This document shows, piece by piece, positions 1 through 7,531 of a DNA stretch of 19,015 nucleotides. Source of the DNA: Crocinitomicaceae bacterium (lineage in GTDB: Bacteria; Bacteroidota; Bacteroidia; Flavobacteriales_D; Crocinitomicaceae). A program made the position numbers and the translations under genes. Below the pieces are notes generated by a model. The model worked only from the letters and a program-made list of their open reading frames with translations, searched no databases and was not told the origin of the DNA. The stretch's first letter is position 1. Each line of letters begins with the position of its first letter. The stretch is from assembly GCA_013215515.1 (NCBI GenBank), contig JABSPC010000044.1, positions 1 through 19,015 of the forward strand. Reading direction: 5' to 3'.

Positions 1-70
1 CAGCTATTAATAAGGTCGTTATGAATAGTAGATTTCTCACAGTTGAATAGTATAATAAGTTCTAAACTTA

Positions 71-100
71 ACAATTTTTATTTTATCGAGAAATAATTGT
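71..100. terminator. Candidate AT-rich hairpin downstream of rfaE2
   Basis: An imperfect inverted repeat: ACAATT plus ATTT on the left pairs with AAAT plus AATTGT on the right (about 10 bp with a 3-nt bulge, short loop TATCGAG region). It lies about 15-45 nt past the stop codon of the minus-strand rfaE2-like gene, where a transcription terminator would be expected. The stem is almost all A/T, so it is weak. The rest of bases 1-114 shows no ORF or RNA gene that I can support. Confidence 0.25.
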
Positions 101-114
101 GTCAAAGAATCAGA

Positions 115-636
115 TCAGGCCTTTAACTTATTGATTATCGACGTAGTAGAATAACCTTCAATGAGTGTAATTGCCTTAACTTTCCCTCCATTATTGAGAA
201 TTACATCGGAGCCCACAATATACGATTTCGCGTTTTTATCCGTCTCTTCAGGGTCATAATCGGCGCCTTTCACTAAAATGTCTGGGCGAAGTAATTCAAT
301 TAGCTCAATCGGAGTATCCTTATCAAAAAAGACCACCATATCCACAAATCCGAGAGCGGACATCACAATTGATCTTGCGTCTTCATTATTAATCGGACGG
401 TCGTCTCCTTTACCTTGCCTTTTCACTGAAGCATCTGAATTGAGTGCCACTACAAGCTTATTCCCCAAGGAGGCAGCCTCAGCCAAATACGAAACATGAC
501 CTTTGTGCAAGATATCGAAACAGCCATTCGTAAAAACAATCTTGCTATTTTTCAAGCGCCAATTCTCAATTCTTCTAACCGCCGACTCATGGTCCATCAG
601 CTTGTCTTCTACATATTCCTGTCGATGTCCTTTCAT
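115..636 (-). CDS. rfaE2: D-glycero-beta-D-manno-heptose 1-phosphate adenylyltransferase (stand-alone RfaE2/HldE C-terminal type)
   Basis: A cytoplasmic nucleotidyltransferase expected to adenylylate heptose 1-phosphate to ADP-heptose, a precursor of lipopolysaccharide core. The 173-residue protein matches the C-terminal half of bifunctional HldE: FTNGCFDILHKGHVSYL at about residues 35-51 holds the HxGH nucleotide-binding motif (HKGH), followed by VALNSD, an RPIN segment, DILVKGADY, and a C-terminal GYSTTSIINKL matching the family's STTxII ending. There is no sugar-kinase domain, so the kinase (RfaE1/HldA type) must be elsewhere. The ATG at 636 overlaps the upstream membrane-protein stop by 4 nt (ATGA), which supports this start and translational coupling; an alternative Met is residue 14. 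It is the last visible gene of the panC-panD run. Other cytidylyl/adenylyltransferases of the same fold are possible, but the HldE resemblance is strong. Confidence 0.88.
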   Translation of the reverse strand: MKGHRQEYVEDKLMDHESAVRRIENWRLKNSKIVFTNGCFDILHKGHVSYLAEAASLGNKLVVALNSDASVKRQGKGDDRPINNEDARSIVMSALGFVDMVVFFDKDTPIELIELLRPDILVKGADYDPEETDKNAKSYIVGSDVILNNGGKVKAITLIEGYSTTSIINKLKA

Positions 637-1607
637 TTCGTTTCGATTTCAGTTTTGGGTTGGCGTTGAATTAAAAATAGAGAGAGTAATCCTAAAACGA
701 CAATTAGCGCCGTTTGAACTACCCAAATAAAGATTCCGAAACCTGCAAAATCGATATCATACATCGCCAAAACACCAGTAATCCAAATTGGGTATACACC
801 TATTCCGCCTGGCAATAAAGCTACTGCAAATGCTCCAACAACGAATGCTCCAAAAATCGCACCTATTGGCATTGCTGCTGTTTCAGGAAAAGCGAGCGAT
901 GAAAACCAGATCATCGCGATATAACTAGACCAAATGAAGAGCGTATGAAATAGAAAAGCACACTTCTTCTTCATTGTCCAAATAGACTTCAAACCTTCCC
1001 CAAAACCTTTGATTTTCTCATTAATCCAATTCTTGATTTTAGCGTTTCTGAAGTAAACGACTAATCCAATACACCCAAAAAGGGCCGCACCACCTAGCAG
1101 GTACCAAATTAGATTACTCGACTCTTTAGAGTCTGAACTCGTGATGTTCTGGAATTCGCTTGAGTCAGTTTGAAGATAACCAGTTAATACAACGATCCCT
1201 CCTAGCATGAGAACATCGATTAATCTTTCGATGATAATTGTTGCGAATCCTTTTTCAAATGGAATTTGCTCATAGCTTGTCATTAATCCCGCTCTTGCAA
1301 CTTCACCTGATCTGGGAATTGTAAAATTAATTATATAACCTGCCATAACAGCATGATAGGCATTGCTCAATTTGGGTTTATATCCTAAGGGATCTAGTAG
1401 AAATTTCCATCGATATGCGCGACTTAAATGACCAAAAAAAGCTATGACTAAACTTAGTGCGATCCAGAAATAGTTCGCATCAAAAAAAGCATCTTTCGTT
1501 TTCTGAATATCGCCATCACTCATTCCACTAAAAAAATACCATGTTAGGTAAATCCCAACACCAATCGGAATTACAATCTTTAGAGCTTTGATTATTTGAT
1601 TTTTCAA
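633..1607 (-). CDS. YbhN/UPF0104 family integral membrane protein (flippase-like, lysylphosphatidylglycerol synthase TM-region family)
   Basis: A 324-residue polytopic inner-membrane protein with about eight hydrophobic segments. The family hallmark is visible near residues 65-140: RAYRWKFLLDPLGY, then GYIINFTIPRSGEVARAGL, then an IIERLIDVLML helix. These correspond to the transmembrane half of MprF-type proteins, but the soluble aminoacyl-transferase half is absent, so lysyl-PG synthesis is not expected. Lipid or glycan-lipid translocation is a family-level guess only. The start is TTG at 1607-1605: the upstream in-frame codon TAC is preceded by the panD stop (TAA), and no ATG occurs before residue 29 (MSDGD), inside the first hydrophobic region. 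It begins 3 nt after panD ends and overlaps rfaE2 by 4 nt, so these genes are probably co-transcribed. Confidence 0.8.
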   Translation of the reverse strand: MKNQIIKALKIVIPIGVGIYLTWYFFSGMSDGDIQKTKDAFFDANYFWIALSLVIAFFGHLSRAYRWKFLLDPLGYKPKLSNAYHAVMAGYIINFTIPRSGEVARAGLMTSYEQIPFEKGFATIIIERLIDVLMLGGIVVLTGYLQTDSSEFQNITSSDSKESSNLIWYLLGGAALFGCIGLVVYFRNAKIKNWINEKIKGFGEGLKSIWTMKKKCAFLFHTLFIWSSYIAMIWFSSLAFPETAAMPIGAIFGAFVVGAFAVALLPGGIGVYPIWITGVLAMYDIDFAGFGIFIWVVQTALIVVLGLLSLFLIQRQPKTEIETK

Positions 1608-1610
1608 GTA

Positions 1611-1961
1611 TTAGTTAATTAGATTGGTCTCTTCATTTGGAAACACAAGCATTGGTTTAAATGATTTAGCTTCTTCGAAATCCATAAAACCGTATCCAAT
1701 AATAATGATTTTATCTCCAACAGACACCTTTTTTGCAGCTGGACCATTTAAACAAATTGTTCCTGTACCTCGGTCCCCCTTAATCACATATGTCTCCAAT
1801 CGCTCGCCATTATTAATATTTACTATCTGAACGCGTTCGCCTTCAATAATATTTGACGCCTCCATTAAATTTTCATCAATGGTGATACTTCCTATATAAT
1901 TCAGCTCCGCTTGCGTTACTGAAACACGGTGTATTTTTGATTTAACTGCTTGTATTAACAT
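1611..1961 (-). CDS. panD: Aspartate 1-decarboxylase, pyruvoyl-dependent
   Basis: Converts L-aspartate to beta-alanine, the amine half of pantothenate. The 116-residue length is normal for the precursor. Residues 7-29 carry the family signature [14 protein letters not shown] followed by NYIGSITID. The self-cleavage site is Gly24-Ser25, at the same numbers as in E. coli PanD; Ser25 becomes the pyruvoyl group. Arg54 and Tyr58, which act in substrate binding and proton transfer in the E. coli enzyme, are also at the same positions, and LNGPAA follows at 71-76. The protein needs backbone cleavage to be active. In several bacteria PanZ/PanM helps this, but none is visible here. It lies 85 nt after panC on the same strand, with its own candidate -7 box, and is followed after 3 nt by the YbhN-like gene. 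Confidence 0.96.
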   Translation of the reverse strand: MLIQAVKSKIHRVSVTQAELNYIGSITIDENLMEASNIIEGERVQIVNINNGERLETYVIKGDRGTGTICLNGPAAKKVSVGDKIIIIGYGFMDFEEAKSFKPMLVFPNEETNLIN

Positions 1962-2020
1962 GCTTTTTCAAAATTAAATTATTCCGTTAAAACAGCGCCA
2001 TTACGCAACTATTTACGACG

Positions 2021-2028
2021 CAAAGTTA
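2021..2028 (-). promoter_or_regulatory. Candidate -7 promoter box for panD
   Basis: Read on the minus strand the bases are TAACTTTG, an exact match to the Bacteroidota -7 consensus TAnnTTTG, 59 nt before the panD start in the 85-nt gap after panC. No clear TTG -33 element lies about 20 nt upstream, so panD may instead be read only from the panC promoter. A second match, TAATTTTG at 1976-1969, sits 7 nt before the ATG and is less likely. Confidence 0.35.
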
Positions 2029-2046
2029 TACATTTTTAAGATTTAG

Positions 2047-2895
2047 TTAAGTAGAAGTCATCTGTAAATTATCGAGCAATCGAACCTTGCCGCAGTACGC
2101 TGCAACACAAGCATGTGCGCCTGGAATCCATTCGTCCAAATCCATTAATGTCCTTGGGTTTACGATCTGGAAATACTCCAATTCAAGACTAGATGCTTCA
2201 AATGTTCCTTTGGCCTCATCAATCACTTCCTGAATAGATTTACTCTTCGCTGACATCTTCGCCTGGTTCAAGACCAGCGAAATCACAAGTGCTTTATCCA
2301 ATTGAGATTCATCTAAACGTTGATTCCTACTACTACTTGCTAGACCAGATTTTTCACGAAAAATTTCACAGCCGACAATTTTCACGTCCAAAGAGAACTT
2401 CTCAGTCATAAATTGAATTACGGCCAATTGCTGAAAATCTTTCAAGCCAAAATACGCATGCGTAGGACTAACGATTTCAAAGAGTCGATTGACAACATTC
2501 ACCACTCCATCGAAATGACCTTCCCTGAACTTCCCTTCCATAACCAATCCCATCTGACCTAAATCCAACTTAACGGTTTGATAATTATCTGGATATACCT
2601 CTAAAACAGATGGAGCGAAAACAATAACATCCCCTTGTTCTTTAAGAAGTTCGAGATCTCGATCCATATTTCGAGGATATTTTTCCAAATCAGATGGATT
2701 ATTGAATTGTGTAGGGTTAACAAAGATGCTGACAATGGTACAATCGTTTTGTTCAATTGATTTTTGAACCAGCGTCATATGCCCTTCGTGAAGAGCCCCC
2801 ATTGTGGGCACTAGACCGACTTTCGACTTTTTGTAATCAGATTGCAGTTTAGATTGTAAAGAAACAACCGTGTTAAAAACCTCGATATCCCCCAT
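2047..2895 (-). CDS. panC: Pantothenate synthetase (pantoate--beta-alanine ligase)
   Basis: ATP-dependent ligation of pantoate with beta-alanine to pantothenate, the step that uses the product of PanD next door. The 282-residue length is typical. Visible family motifs in order: VPTMGALHEGHMTLV near residues 29-43 with the HxGH-type ATP-binding site (HEGH), IFVNPTQF near 57-64, YPR near 74-76, YFGLKDFQQLAVI near 150-162, and GLASSSRNQRL near 184-194, which stands for the KMSKS-like loop. The ATG at 2895 gives the usual short N-terminus before the first beta strand. A -7 box TAGTTTTG at 2924-2917 lies just upstream. It is divergent from the glycogen-synthase-like gene and followed by panD. PanB and PanE are not in the window. 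Confidence 0.96.
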   Translation of the reverse strand: MGDIEVFNTVVSLQSKLQSDYKKSKVGLVPTMGALHEGHMTLVQKSIEQNDCTIVSIFVNPTQFNNPSDLEKYPRNMDRDLELLKEQGDVIVFAPSVLEVYPDNYQTVKLDLGQMGLVMEGKFREGHFDGVVNVVNRLFEIVSPTHAYFGLKDFQQLAVIQFMTEKFSLDVKIVGCEIFREKSGLASSSRNQRLDESQLDKALVISLVLNQAKMSAKSKSIQEVIDEAKGTFEASSLELEYFQIVNPRTLMDLDEWIPGAHACVAAYCGKVRLLDNLQMTST

Positions 2896-2916
2896 TTAGA
2901 AACGAATTGAACGCAA

Positions 2917-2924
2917 CAAAACTA
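2917..2924 (-). promoter_or_regulatory. Candidate -7 promoter box for panC
   Basis: TAGTTTTG on the minus strand matches TAnnTTTG exactly and would give a leader of about 15-20 nt before the panC ATG at 2895. The -33 TTG is not obvious. It lies in the 94-nt divergent region shared with the plus-strand promoter at 2935-2965. Confidence 0.4.
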
Positions 2925-2934
2925 TCCGTTTTTG

Positions 2935-2965
2935 TTGAAATTCAGCTTTTTTTTCTATATTTTTG
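2935..2965 (+). promoter_or_regulatory. Bacteroidota-type promoter for the glycogen-synthase-like/DUF4270/glmS run
   Basis: TTG at 2935-2937, a 20-nt spacer, then TATTTTTG at 2958-2965, an exact TAnnTTTG -7 box. Expected transcription start near 2970-2972, giving a leader of about 20 nt before the ATG at 2990. No Shine-Dalgarno sequence is evident; the leader is A/T-rich, as is usual in this phylum. Confidence 0.55.
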
Positions 2966-2989
2966 TAAAGTTTTAATAATAAAAATTTC

Positions 2990-3811
2990 ATGGAGAAAAA
3001 GAAAGTACTGTTTATCTCTCAGGAGATCTCGCCTTTTTTACCAAAATCAGAGGTGTCGACAACTGTTAGAAACTTAGCGCAGGGGATTCAAGAAGGAGGA
3101 AAGGAAATTCGTGTCTTTATGCCACGATTCGGAGTAATTAACGAAAGAAGACATCAACTACATGAAGTAATCCGTTTATCAGGGATGAACATGATTATTG
3201 ATGACACTGATCATCCGTTAATTATTAAAGTCGCTTCAATTTCTGCTGCAAGAATGCAAGTTTATTTCATCGACAATGATGAATACTTCAGACGCAAGTC
3301 AACTGTTATGGATGAGGATGAAAATTTCCACCCTGACAATGATGAACGTTCAATGTTCTTCTGCCGAGGAGTTCTTGAAACAGTAAAAAAATTAGGTTGG
3401 CAGCCTGATATCATCCACTGTAATGGTTGGATGACTTCACTGATGCCAATGTACATCAAGAGATTATACAAAGATGATCCTCATTTCGCGAACACGAAAG
3501 TTATCTATAATATGTTCAATGAAGGGTTTAACAATAATTGGGACCCGAAATTTGCCGAAAAACTTAAATTTGACGGATTCACAGATGACGAAACTCAAGA
3601 CTACAAAGAGCCTAACTTTGAAAATATTTCTAAGGCTGTTGTAAAATATGCAGACGGAATAAGCGTTGGAAGTGAAGAATTAACACCTGAACTTCGTGCT
3701 ATTTTCGATTCGGCTGATTGCGAAAAACTTGATTTCGTTGCTGAAGAGAACTTAACTAAAGAAGTTTCTGAATTTATAGACAAAGTAATTGAAGCAGAAG
3801 TTCTCATATAG
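2990..3811 (+). CDS. Short glycogen/starch-synthase-like protein (GT5 N-terminal domain only)
   Basis: A 273-residue cytoplasmic protein resembling only the N-terminal (acceptor-side) Rossmann domain of glycogen synthase. Recognisable segments: VLFISQEISPFLPKSEVS at 6-23, VFMPRFGVINERRHQLHEVIRL at about 42-63, VYFIDNDEYFRRK, FCRGVLETVKKLGWQPDIIHCNGWMTSL. The C-terminal GT-B domain that binds the sugar nucleotide is absent: a DUF4270 gene follows immediately. The KxGG motif of true GlgA is KSEV here, and the HxHDWH region reads HCNGWM, so catalysis like that of GlgA is unlikely. I recognise this short form as common in Bacteroidota, usually annotated as glycogen synthase, so it is probably intact rather than a broken gene. 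A partner subunit or regulatory carbohydrate-sensing role is conjecture. It has its own promoter and precedes DUF4270 by 4 nt. Confidence 0.75.
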   Translation: MEKKKVLFISQEISPFLPKSEVSTTVRNLAQGIQEGGKEIRVFMPRFGVINERRHQLHEVIRLSGMNMIIDDTDHPLIIKVASISAARMQVYFIDNDEYFRRKSTVMDEDENFHPDNDERSMFFCRGVLETVKKLGWQPDIIHCNGWMTSLMPMYIKRLYKDDPHFANTKVIYNMFNEGFNNNWDPKFAEKLKFDGFTDDETQDYKEPNFENISKAVVKYADGISVGSEELTPELRAIFDSADCEKLDFVAEENLTKEVSEFIDKVIEAEVLI

Positions 3812-3815
3812 TCAA

Positions 3816-5162
3816 ATGAAAAATATTACACCATTAATGTGGCGGAAAAGTATTACACTTTCCGCTACTTTTTTATTAGCTCTTTTTGTTAGTGTTTCTT
3901 GTAAAAAGAAGATCAATACAATTGGACAGAATACAATCAATCAAAACGAAATTTTAGGATCCAACGGAACCGATACATTTTCAATTAACACGTATACTGT
4001 TAATGACCGGATGGATTCTCTAGCAACCAGTTCTGCCGTGTATGGAATACTAGGTTCTTACAACGACCCTGAATTCGGGACAGTAAATGCCGAAATCTAT
4101 ACAGGGGTCAAACTAAAAGCATTCTCACCAAATTTTGGTACAATCAGTGCAATTACTGTCGACTCAGTTGTCCTTAGTTTAAAATATTCCGGTTATTATG
4201 GCAAATCGGGGAACCAGAATGTTGAAGTATATAAATTAGGAGATACACTTTCCCTTGATTCGACATATTATGCCGCGTCTACGGTTGAATCTTTTGGTAC
4301 AAGCGTAGATTTAACCTTTGGAAGCAATAATCCAATGGGAGCTTCAACTATTCCTTATGGGCAGTACAACTTCAATACATCAAATACTACAATCGTAGGT
4401 GGCGAAGAGTCAGACCCTCAATTGCGAATTCGTTTAAAAAATGAATTGGGCTGGGAAATCATCAATAAAGCGGAGAACAGCCCTTCAACATTTGAGTCCA
4501 ACGAAAGCTTCAAAGCTTACTTCAAAGGATTACACATTAAAACGAGTGATGATTATCACGCCCCTGGAGAAGGAGGATTATTTTACTTTGATTTGAATAA
4601 TTCGAATTCAAAGATGACTATTTATTATCATCAATATGGAGTATCAAGTTCTTATGACTTATTGATTAACTCTCAAACAGCCAAATTTAACCACGTTGAC
4701 ATTGATCAATCAGGTACGGATGTTGAAACTGTTGTAAATACTCCTTCACAAGGACAGGATCAATTCTACGCGCAAGCTTTTGGAAGTAGAGCGATGGTTG
4801 AAATCCCAGGCTTAGATAACATTCCTGCAAACGCGATAATTCACAAAGCGACTTTAGAAATGCCTATTCAGTATCAAACAGGTGCTAATTATGCTCCTTC
4901 AAGTGATATAGCAGTTACTCTTCCATTAACAGAAGGTGGATACGGTTTCTATAGCTTTGTTGGGTACAACAACTATAATAAGAGCTACACAATCGATGTG
5001 AGAGCGTATGTACAAGCCGTTGTCAATAAAGAAGTGGACAATACTGGCCTTGCTTTGTCTCCAGTTTTGTATATTACGTCTGGCGATAGAATAATCTTTA
5101 ATGGTGCAAATACAACCAATAAAGAAAAGCCAAGACTTAATATTGTATACACCGAATTCTGA
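3816..5162 (+). CDS. DUF4270 family lipoprotein
   Basis: A secreted, probably outer-membrane-anchored lipoprotein of 448 residues from the ATG at 3816. An in-frame ATG at 3789 would overlap the previous gene by 23 nt. I prefer 3816 because it puts a positively charged start directly before a hydrophobic stretch (SITLSATFLLALFV) ending at Cys29, followed by KKK; the lipobox SVSC is imperfect but acceptable. The region SSAVYGILGSYNDPEFGTVNA soon after the signal is the hallmark of DUF4270, a Bacteroidota family without a known function; the rest is beta-rich with an RAYVQAVVN segment near the C-terminus. It sits 4 nt after the glycogen-synthase-like gene and 6 nt before glmS, so the three are probably one operon. 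A role at the cell envelope is inferred from the signal and neighbours only. Confidence 0.82.
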   Translation: MKNITPLMWRKSITLSATFLLALFVSVSCKKKINTIGQNTINQNEILGSNGTDTFSINTYTVNDRMDSLATSSAVYGILGSYNDPEFGTVNAEIYTGVKLKAFSPNFGTISAITVDSVVLSLKYSGYYGKSGNQNVEVYKLGDTLSLDSTYYAASTVESFGTSVDLTFGSNNPMGASTIPYGQYNFNTSNTTIVGGEESDPQLRIRLKNELGWEIINKAENSPSTFESNESFKAYFKGLHIKTSDDYHAPGEGGLFYFDLNNSNSKMTIYYHQYGVSSSYDLLINSQTAKFNHVDIDQSGTDVETVVNTPSQGQDQFYAQAFGSRAMVEIPGLDNIPANAIIHKATLEMPIQYQTGANYAPSSDIAVTLPLTEGGYGFYSFVGYNNYNKSYTIDVRAYVQAVVNKEVDNTGLALSPVLYITSGDRIIFNGANTTNKEKPRLNIVYTEF

Positions 5163-5168
5163 TTTACT

Positions 5169-7013
5169 ATGTGTGGAATTGTTGCTTATGTTGGAGAGAA
5201 AGAAGCTTATCCAATAATTATCAAGGGGTTAAAACGTCTTGAATACAGGGGTTATGATAGTGCTGGAGTCGCGCTTTCTAACAATGGAGACCTTAATATT
5301 TTCAAAAAGGCAGGTAAAGTTGCCAATCTCGAAGAATATACTGAAGACAAGGACACTGGTGGTACAGCTGGAATTGGACATACTCGTTGGGCAACACACG
5401 GTGAACCAAATGATGTAAATGCTCATCCGCATTTTTCAGAGAATCAAGATTTAGCGATCATTCACAATGGAATAATCGAGAATTACGATCCAATCAAACA
5501 AGAATTAATTACAAAAGGATATACTTTTAAAAGTGATACAGACACTGAGGCTCTGTGTTATTTAATAAATGATATTCAAAAAAATACAGGCGCAAAATTA
5601 GGCGAGTCCGTTCGATTGGCACTTCAACAAGTTATTGGAGCATATGCTATCGTCGTTATGTCTAAAAGTGAACCAGGTAAGTTAATTGCTGCCAGAAAAA
5701 GTAGCCCACTTGTTATAGGGATTGGACACGATGGAGACTTCTACTGTGCCTCTGATGCCACACCGTTTGTCGAATTCACGAAAAAGGTGGTCTACATGGA
5801 TGACGAAGAAATTGCCATTCTTAGAGCAGGAAGAGAAATGAAATTATACGGAATCGATGATATCGAGAAAACTCCATATATAGAAAAGCTAGAATTGAAT
5901 CTTGAAGCCATAGAAAAAGGTGGGTACGATCATTTCATGTTAAAAGAAATTCATGAGCAACCGAGATCGATTGAGGATTGTTTCAGAGGTAGATTGAACG
6001 CGGAAAAATGCTGGGTTTCTCTTGGAGGAATAAAAGAATACGAGCAAAAAATGATCAATGCAAATCGTATTATCATGATCGCTTGTGGAACTTCATGGCA
6101 TGCCTGCTTAGTTGGAGAGTATTTATTTGAAGACTTAGCAAGAATTAACGTTGAGGTTGAATACGCTAGTGAATTCCGTTATAGAAATCCGATTATTAAT
6201 GAAAATGATGTTGTAATTGCTATTTCTCAATCTGGAGAAACCGCAGATACCATGGCTGCTCTTGAACTAGCAAAATCAAAAGGAGCAACAATCCTTGGGA
6301 TTTGTAATGTTGTTGGATCTTCAATATCTAGAATCACAGACGCAGGATCATATACACATGCTGGCCCAGAAATTGGTGTTGCCTCTACGAAAGCATTTAC
6401 AGCTCAAGTAACCGTTCTAACCTTAATGGCATTGTCGCTTGCTAAACAGAAAGGTACATTGAGTGAATCAAAGTTCAGAACGAAGCTATCCGAATTGGAG
6501 GCGATTCCGGCTAAGGTTCAAAAAGTACTGGATAAAAATACTGAAATAGAACACATTGCTGCGCAATATAAAGATGCTACAAACGCGCTTTATTTAGGAC
6601 GTGGCAGCTCTTTCCCTGTTGCTCTTGAAGGTGCATTAAAATTGAAAGAAATTTCATACATCCACGCGGAAGGATACCCCGCAGCTGAAATGAAACACGG
6701 TCCAATTGCTCTTATTACTGAAGAAATGCCCGTTTTTGTTATTGCCACCGCCGGTACATCTTACGAAAAAGTAGTTAGTAATATTCAGGAAGTTAAAGCA
6801 CGTAAAGGGAAAATAATCGCAATTGTAACTGAGGGAGATACACAAGTTAAGAAAATTGCGGATCACATTATTGAAATACCTGAAACTGACGAACACTTAG
6901 TGCCACTTTTGGCTACAATCCCGTTCCAATTACTTTCTTATCATGTAGCAGTTATGAGAAACTGCAACGTTGATCAACCAAGGAATTTAGCGAAATCGGT
7001 AACAGTAGAGTAA
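5169..7013 (+). CDS. glmS: Glutamine--fructose-6-phosphate aminotransferase (isomerizing)
   Basis: Makes glucosamine 6-phosphate from fructose 6-phosphate and glutamine, the first committed step to UDP-GlcNAc for peptidoglycan and lipid A. The 614 residues match the family. Met is followed by Cys2, the N-terminal glutaminase nucleophile (MCGIVAYVG); YRGYDSAGVA, HTRWATHG at 71-78 and IHNGIIENY complete the glutaminase domain. SIS domain 1 shows ACGTSWHAC from residue 305 and ISQSGETADT from 352; SIS domain 2 shows LGRGSSFPVALEGALKLKE and AEMKHGPIALI. The C-terminus QPRNLAKSVTVE carries the conserved lysine and the family's canonical last residues. It starts 6 nt after the DUF4270 stop. No ribozyme or leader is seen in front, as expected outside Gram-positives. 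Confidence 0.97.
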   Translation: MCGIVAYVGEKEAYPIIIKGLKRLEYRGYDSAGVALSNNGDLNIFKKAGKVANLEEYTEDKDTGGTAGIGHTRWATHGEPNDVNAHPHFSENQDLAIIHNGIIENYDPIKQELITKGYTFKSDTDTEALCYLINDIQKNTGAKLGESVRLALQQVIGAYAIVVMSKSEPGKLIAARKSSPLVIGIGHDGDFYCASDATPFVEFTKKVVYMDDEEIAILRAGREMKLYGIDDIEKTPYIEKLELNLEAIEKGGYDHFMLKEIHEQPRSIEDCFRGRLNAEKCWVSLGGIKEYEQKMINANRIIMIACGTSWHACLVGEYLFEDLARINVEVEYASEFRYRNPIINENDVVIAISQSGETADTMAALELAKSKGATILGICNVVGSSISRITDAGSYTHAGPEIGVASTKAFTAQVTVLTLMALSLAKQKGTLSESKFRTKLSELEAIPAKVQKVLDKNTEIEHIAAQYKDATNALYLGRGSSFPVALEGALKLKEISYIHAEGYPAAEMKHGPIALITEEMPVFVIATAGTSYEKVVSNIQEVKARKGKIIAIVTEGDTQVKKIADHIIEIPETDEHLVPLLATIPFQLLSYHVAVMRNCNVDQPRNLAKSVTVE

Positions 7014-7089
7014 GCCTTTAGACAAAACAAAATATCAAATTGTTGAAATCTTCTGATAGAATTTTACGGTTATCAAGCCATCTAGATTG

Positions 7090-7097
7090 TATTTTTG
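7090..7097 (+). promoter_or_regulatory. Candidate -7 promoter box before the small secreted protein and ATL gene
   Basis: TATTTTTG matches TAnnTTTG exactly. It predicts transcription starting near 7102-7104, which places the in-frame TTG at 7095 upstream of the transcript and leaves ATG 7137 with a leader of about 33 nt. No TTG sits at the usual -33 spacing, so support is partial. The 76 nt between glmS and this box show no convincing terminator. Confidence 0.4.
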
Positions 7098-7136
7098 ATT
7101 GAGCGTATAATGTTTTATGCTCTATATTTAAATGCT

Positions 7137-7523
7137 ATGTCTTATACCACTAGACTTCTTGGAACTCTCTTCATACTCTTTCTAAGTTTGAATTCATTTT
7201 CTCAAAATGGCTATTACAAATACACCATTGTCAATGGAGATACAACAGCAAAGACAATGAAGGATCAAGTTTATTGGAACCTAAAACAAGACTATACTGA
7301 CTATATCATTGAATCAACACTCAATTCAAGTGGCAAAAAAATTGATTCCAAATACCCCGTAGTGAGTAGGACCTACGAAGGATACATCAAAGAATATGTT
7401 GTTTCTCCCTTGAACGACGATGATTTTACTATTCGGTTTCATACAGGAGACAATACGGTAACATACATTTACCCGAATAAAACGATTATCTATAAAGGAA
7501 GACATATAAAGTTCTATCTATAA
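7137..7523 (+). CDS. Small secreted protein of unknown function
   Basis: A 128-residue protein whose N-terminus MSYTTRLLGT plus a hydrophobic LFILFLSLNSFS looks like a Sec signal peptide cut before Gln23 (SFS|Q), a very common pattern in Bacteroidota. The mature part of about 106 residues has alternating hydrophobic and polar residues with many Tyr and Thr (YYKYTIVNGDTT, YPVVSRTYEGYIKEYV, TVTYIYPNKTIIYKGR), suggesting a small beta-sandwich or barrel. No family was recognised. An extended reading from TTG 7095 or ATG 7110 adds residues in front of the signal peptide, and the TTG precedes the likely transcription start, so I chose ATG 7137. It ends 8 nt before the alkyltransferase-like gene and is probably co-transcribed with it. 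Confidence 0.65.
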   Translation: MSYTTRLLGTLFILFLSLNSFSQNGYYKYTIVNGDTTAKTMKDQVYWNLKQDYTDYIIESTLNSSGKKIDSKYPVVSRTYEGYIKEYVVSPLNDDDFTIRFHTGDNTVTYIYPNKTIIYKGRHIKFYL

Positions 7524-7531
7524 GGTAGATT

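Noticed and set aside
278..499. Plus-strand open frame inside rfaE2
   Set aside because: Antisense to a well-supported enzyme gene, with Ser-rich translation lacking any family features; a shadow.
2990..3811. Glycogen-synthase-like gene as a truncated pseudogene
   Set aside because: The following bases encode an unrelated intact lipoprotein with no remnant of a GT-B C-terminal domain, and the short form is familiar in Bacteroidota, so a natural short gene is more likely.
5163..5168. glmS ribozyme or leader in front of glmS
   Set aside because: Only 6 nt separate the gene from its upstream neighbour, and the ribozyme is known from Gram-positive relatives, not Bacteroidota.
7014..7089. Rho-independent terminator after glmS
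   Set aside because: No GC-rich stem followed by a T run could be found; only scattered A/T tracts.
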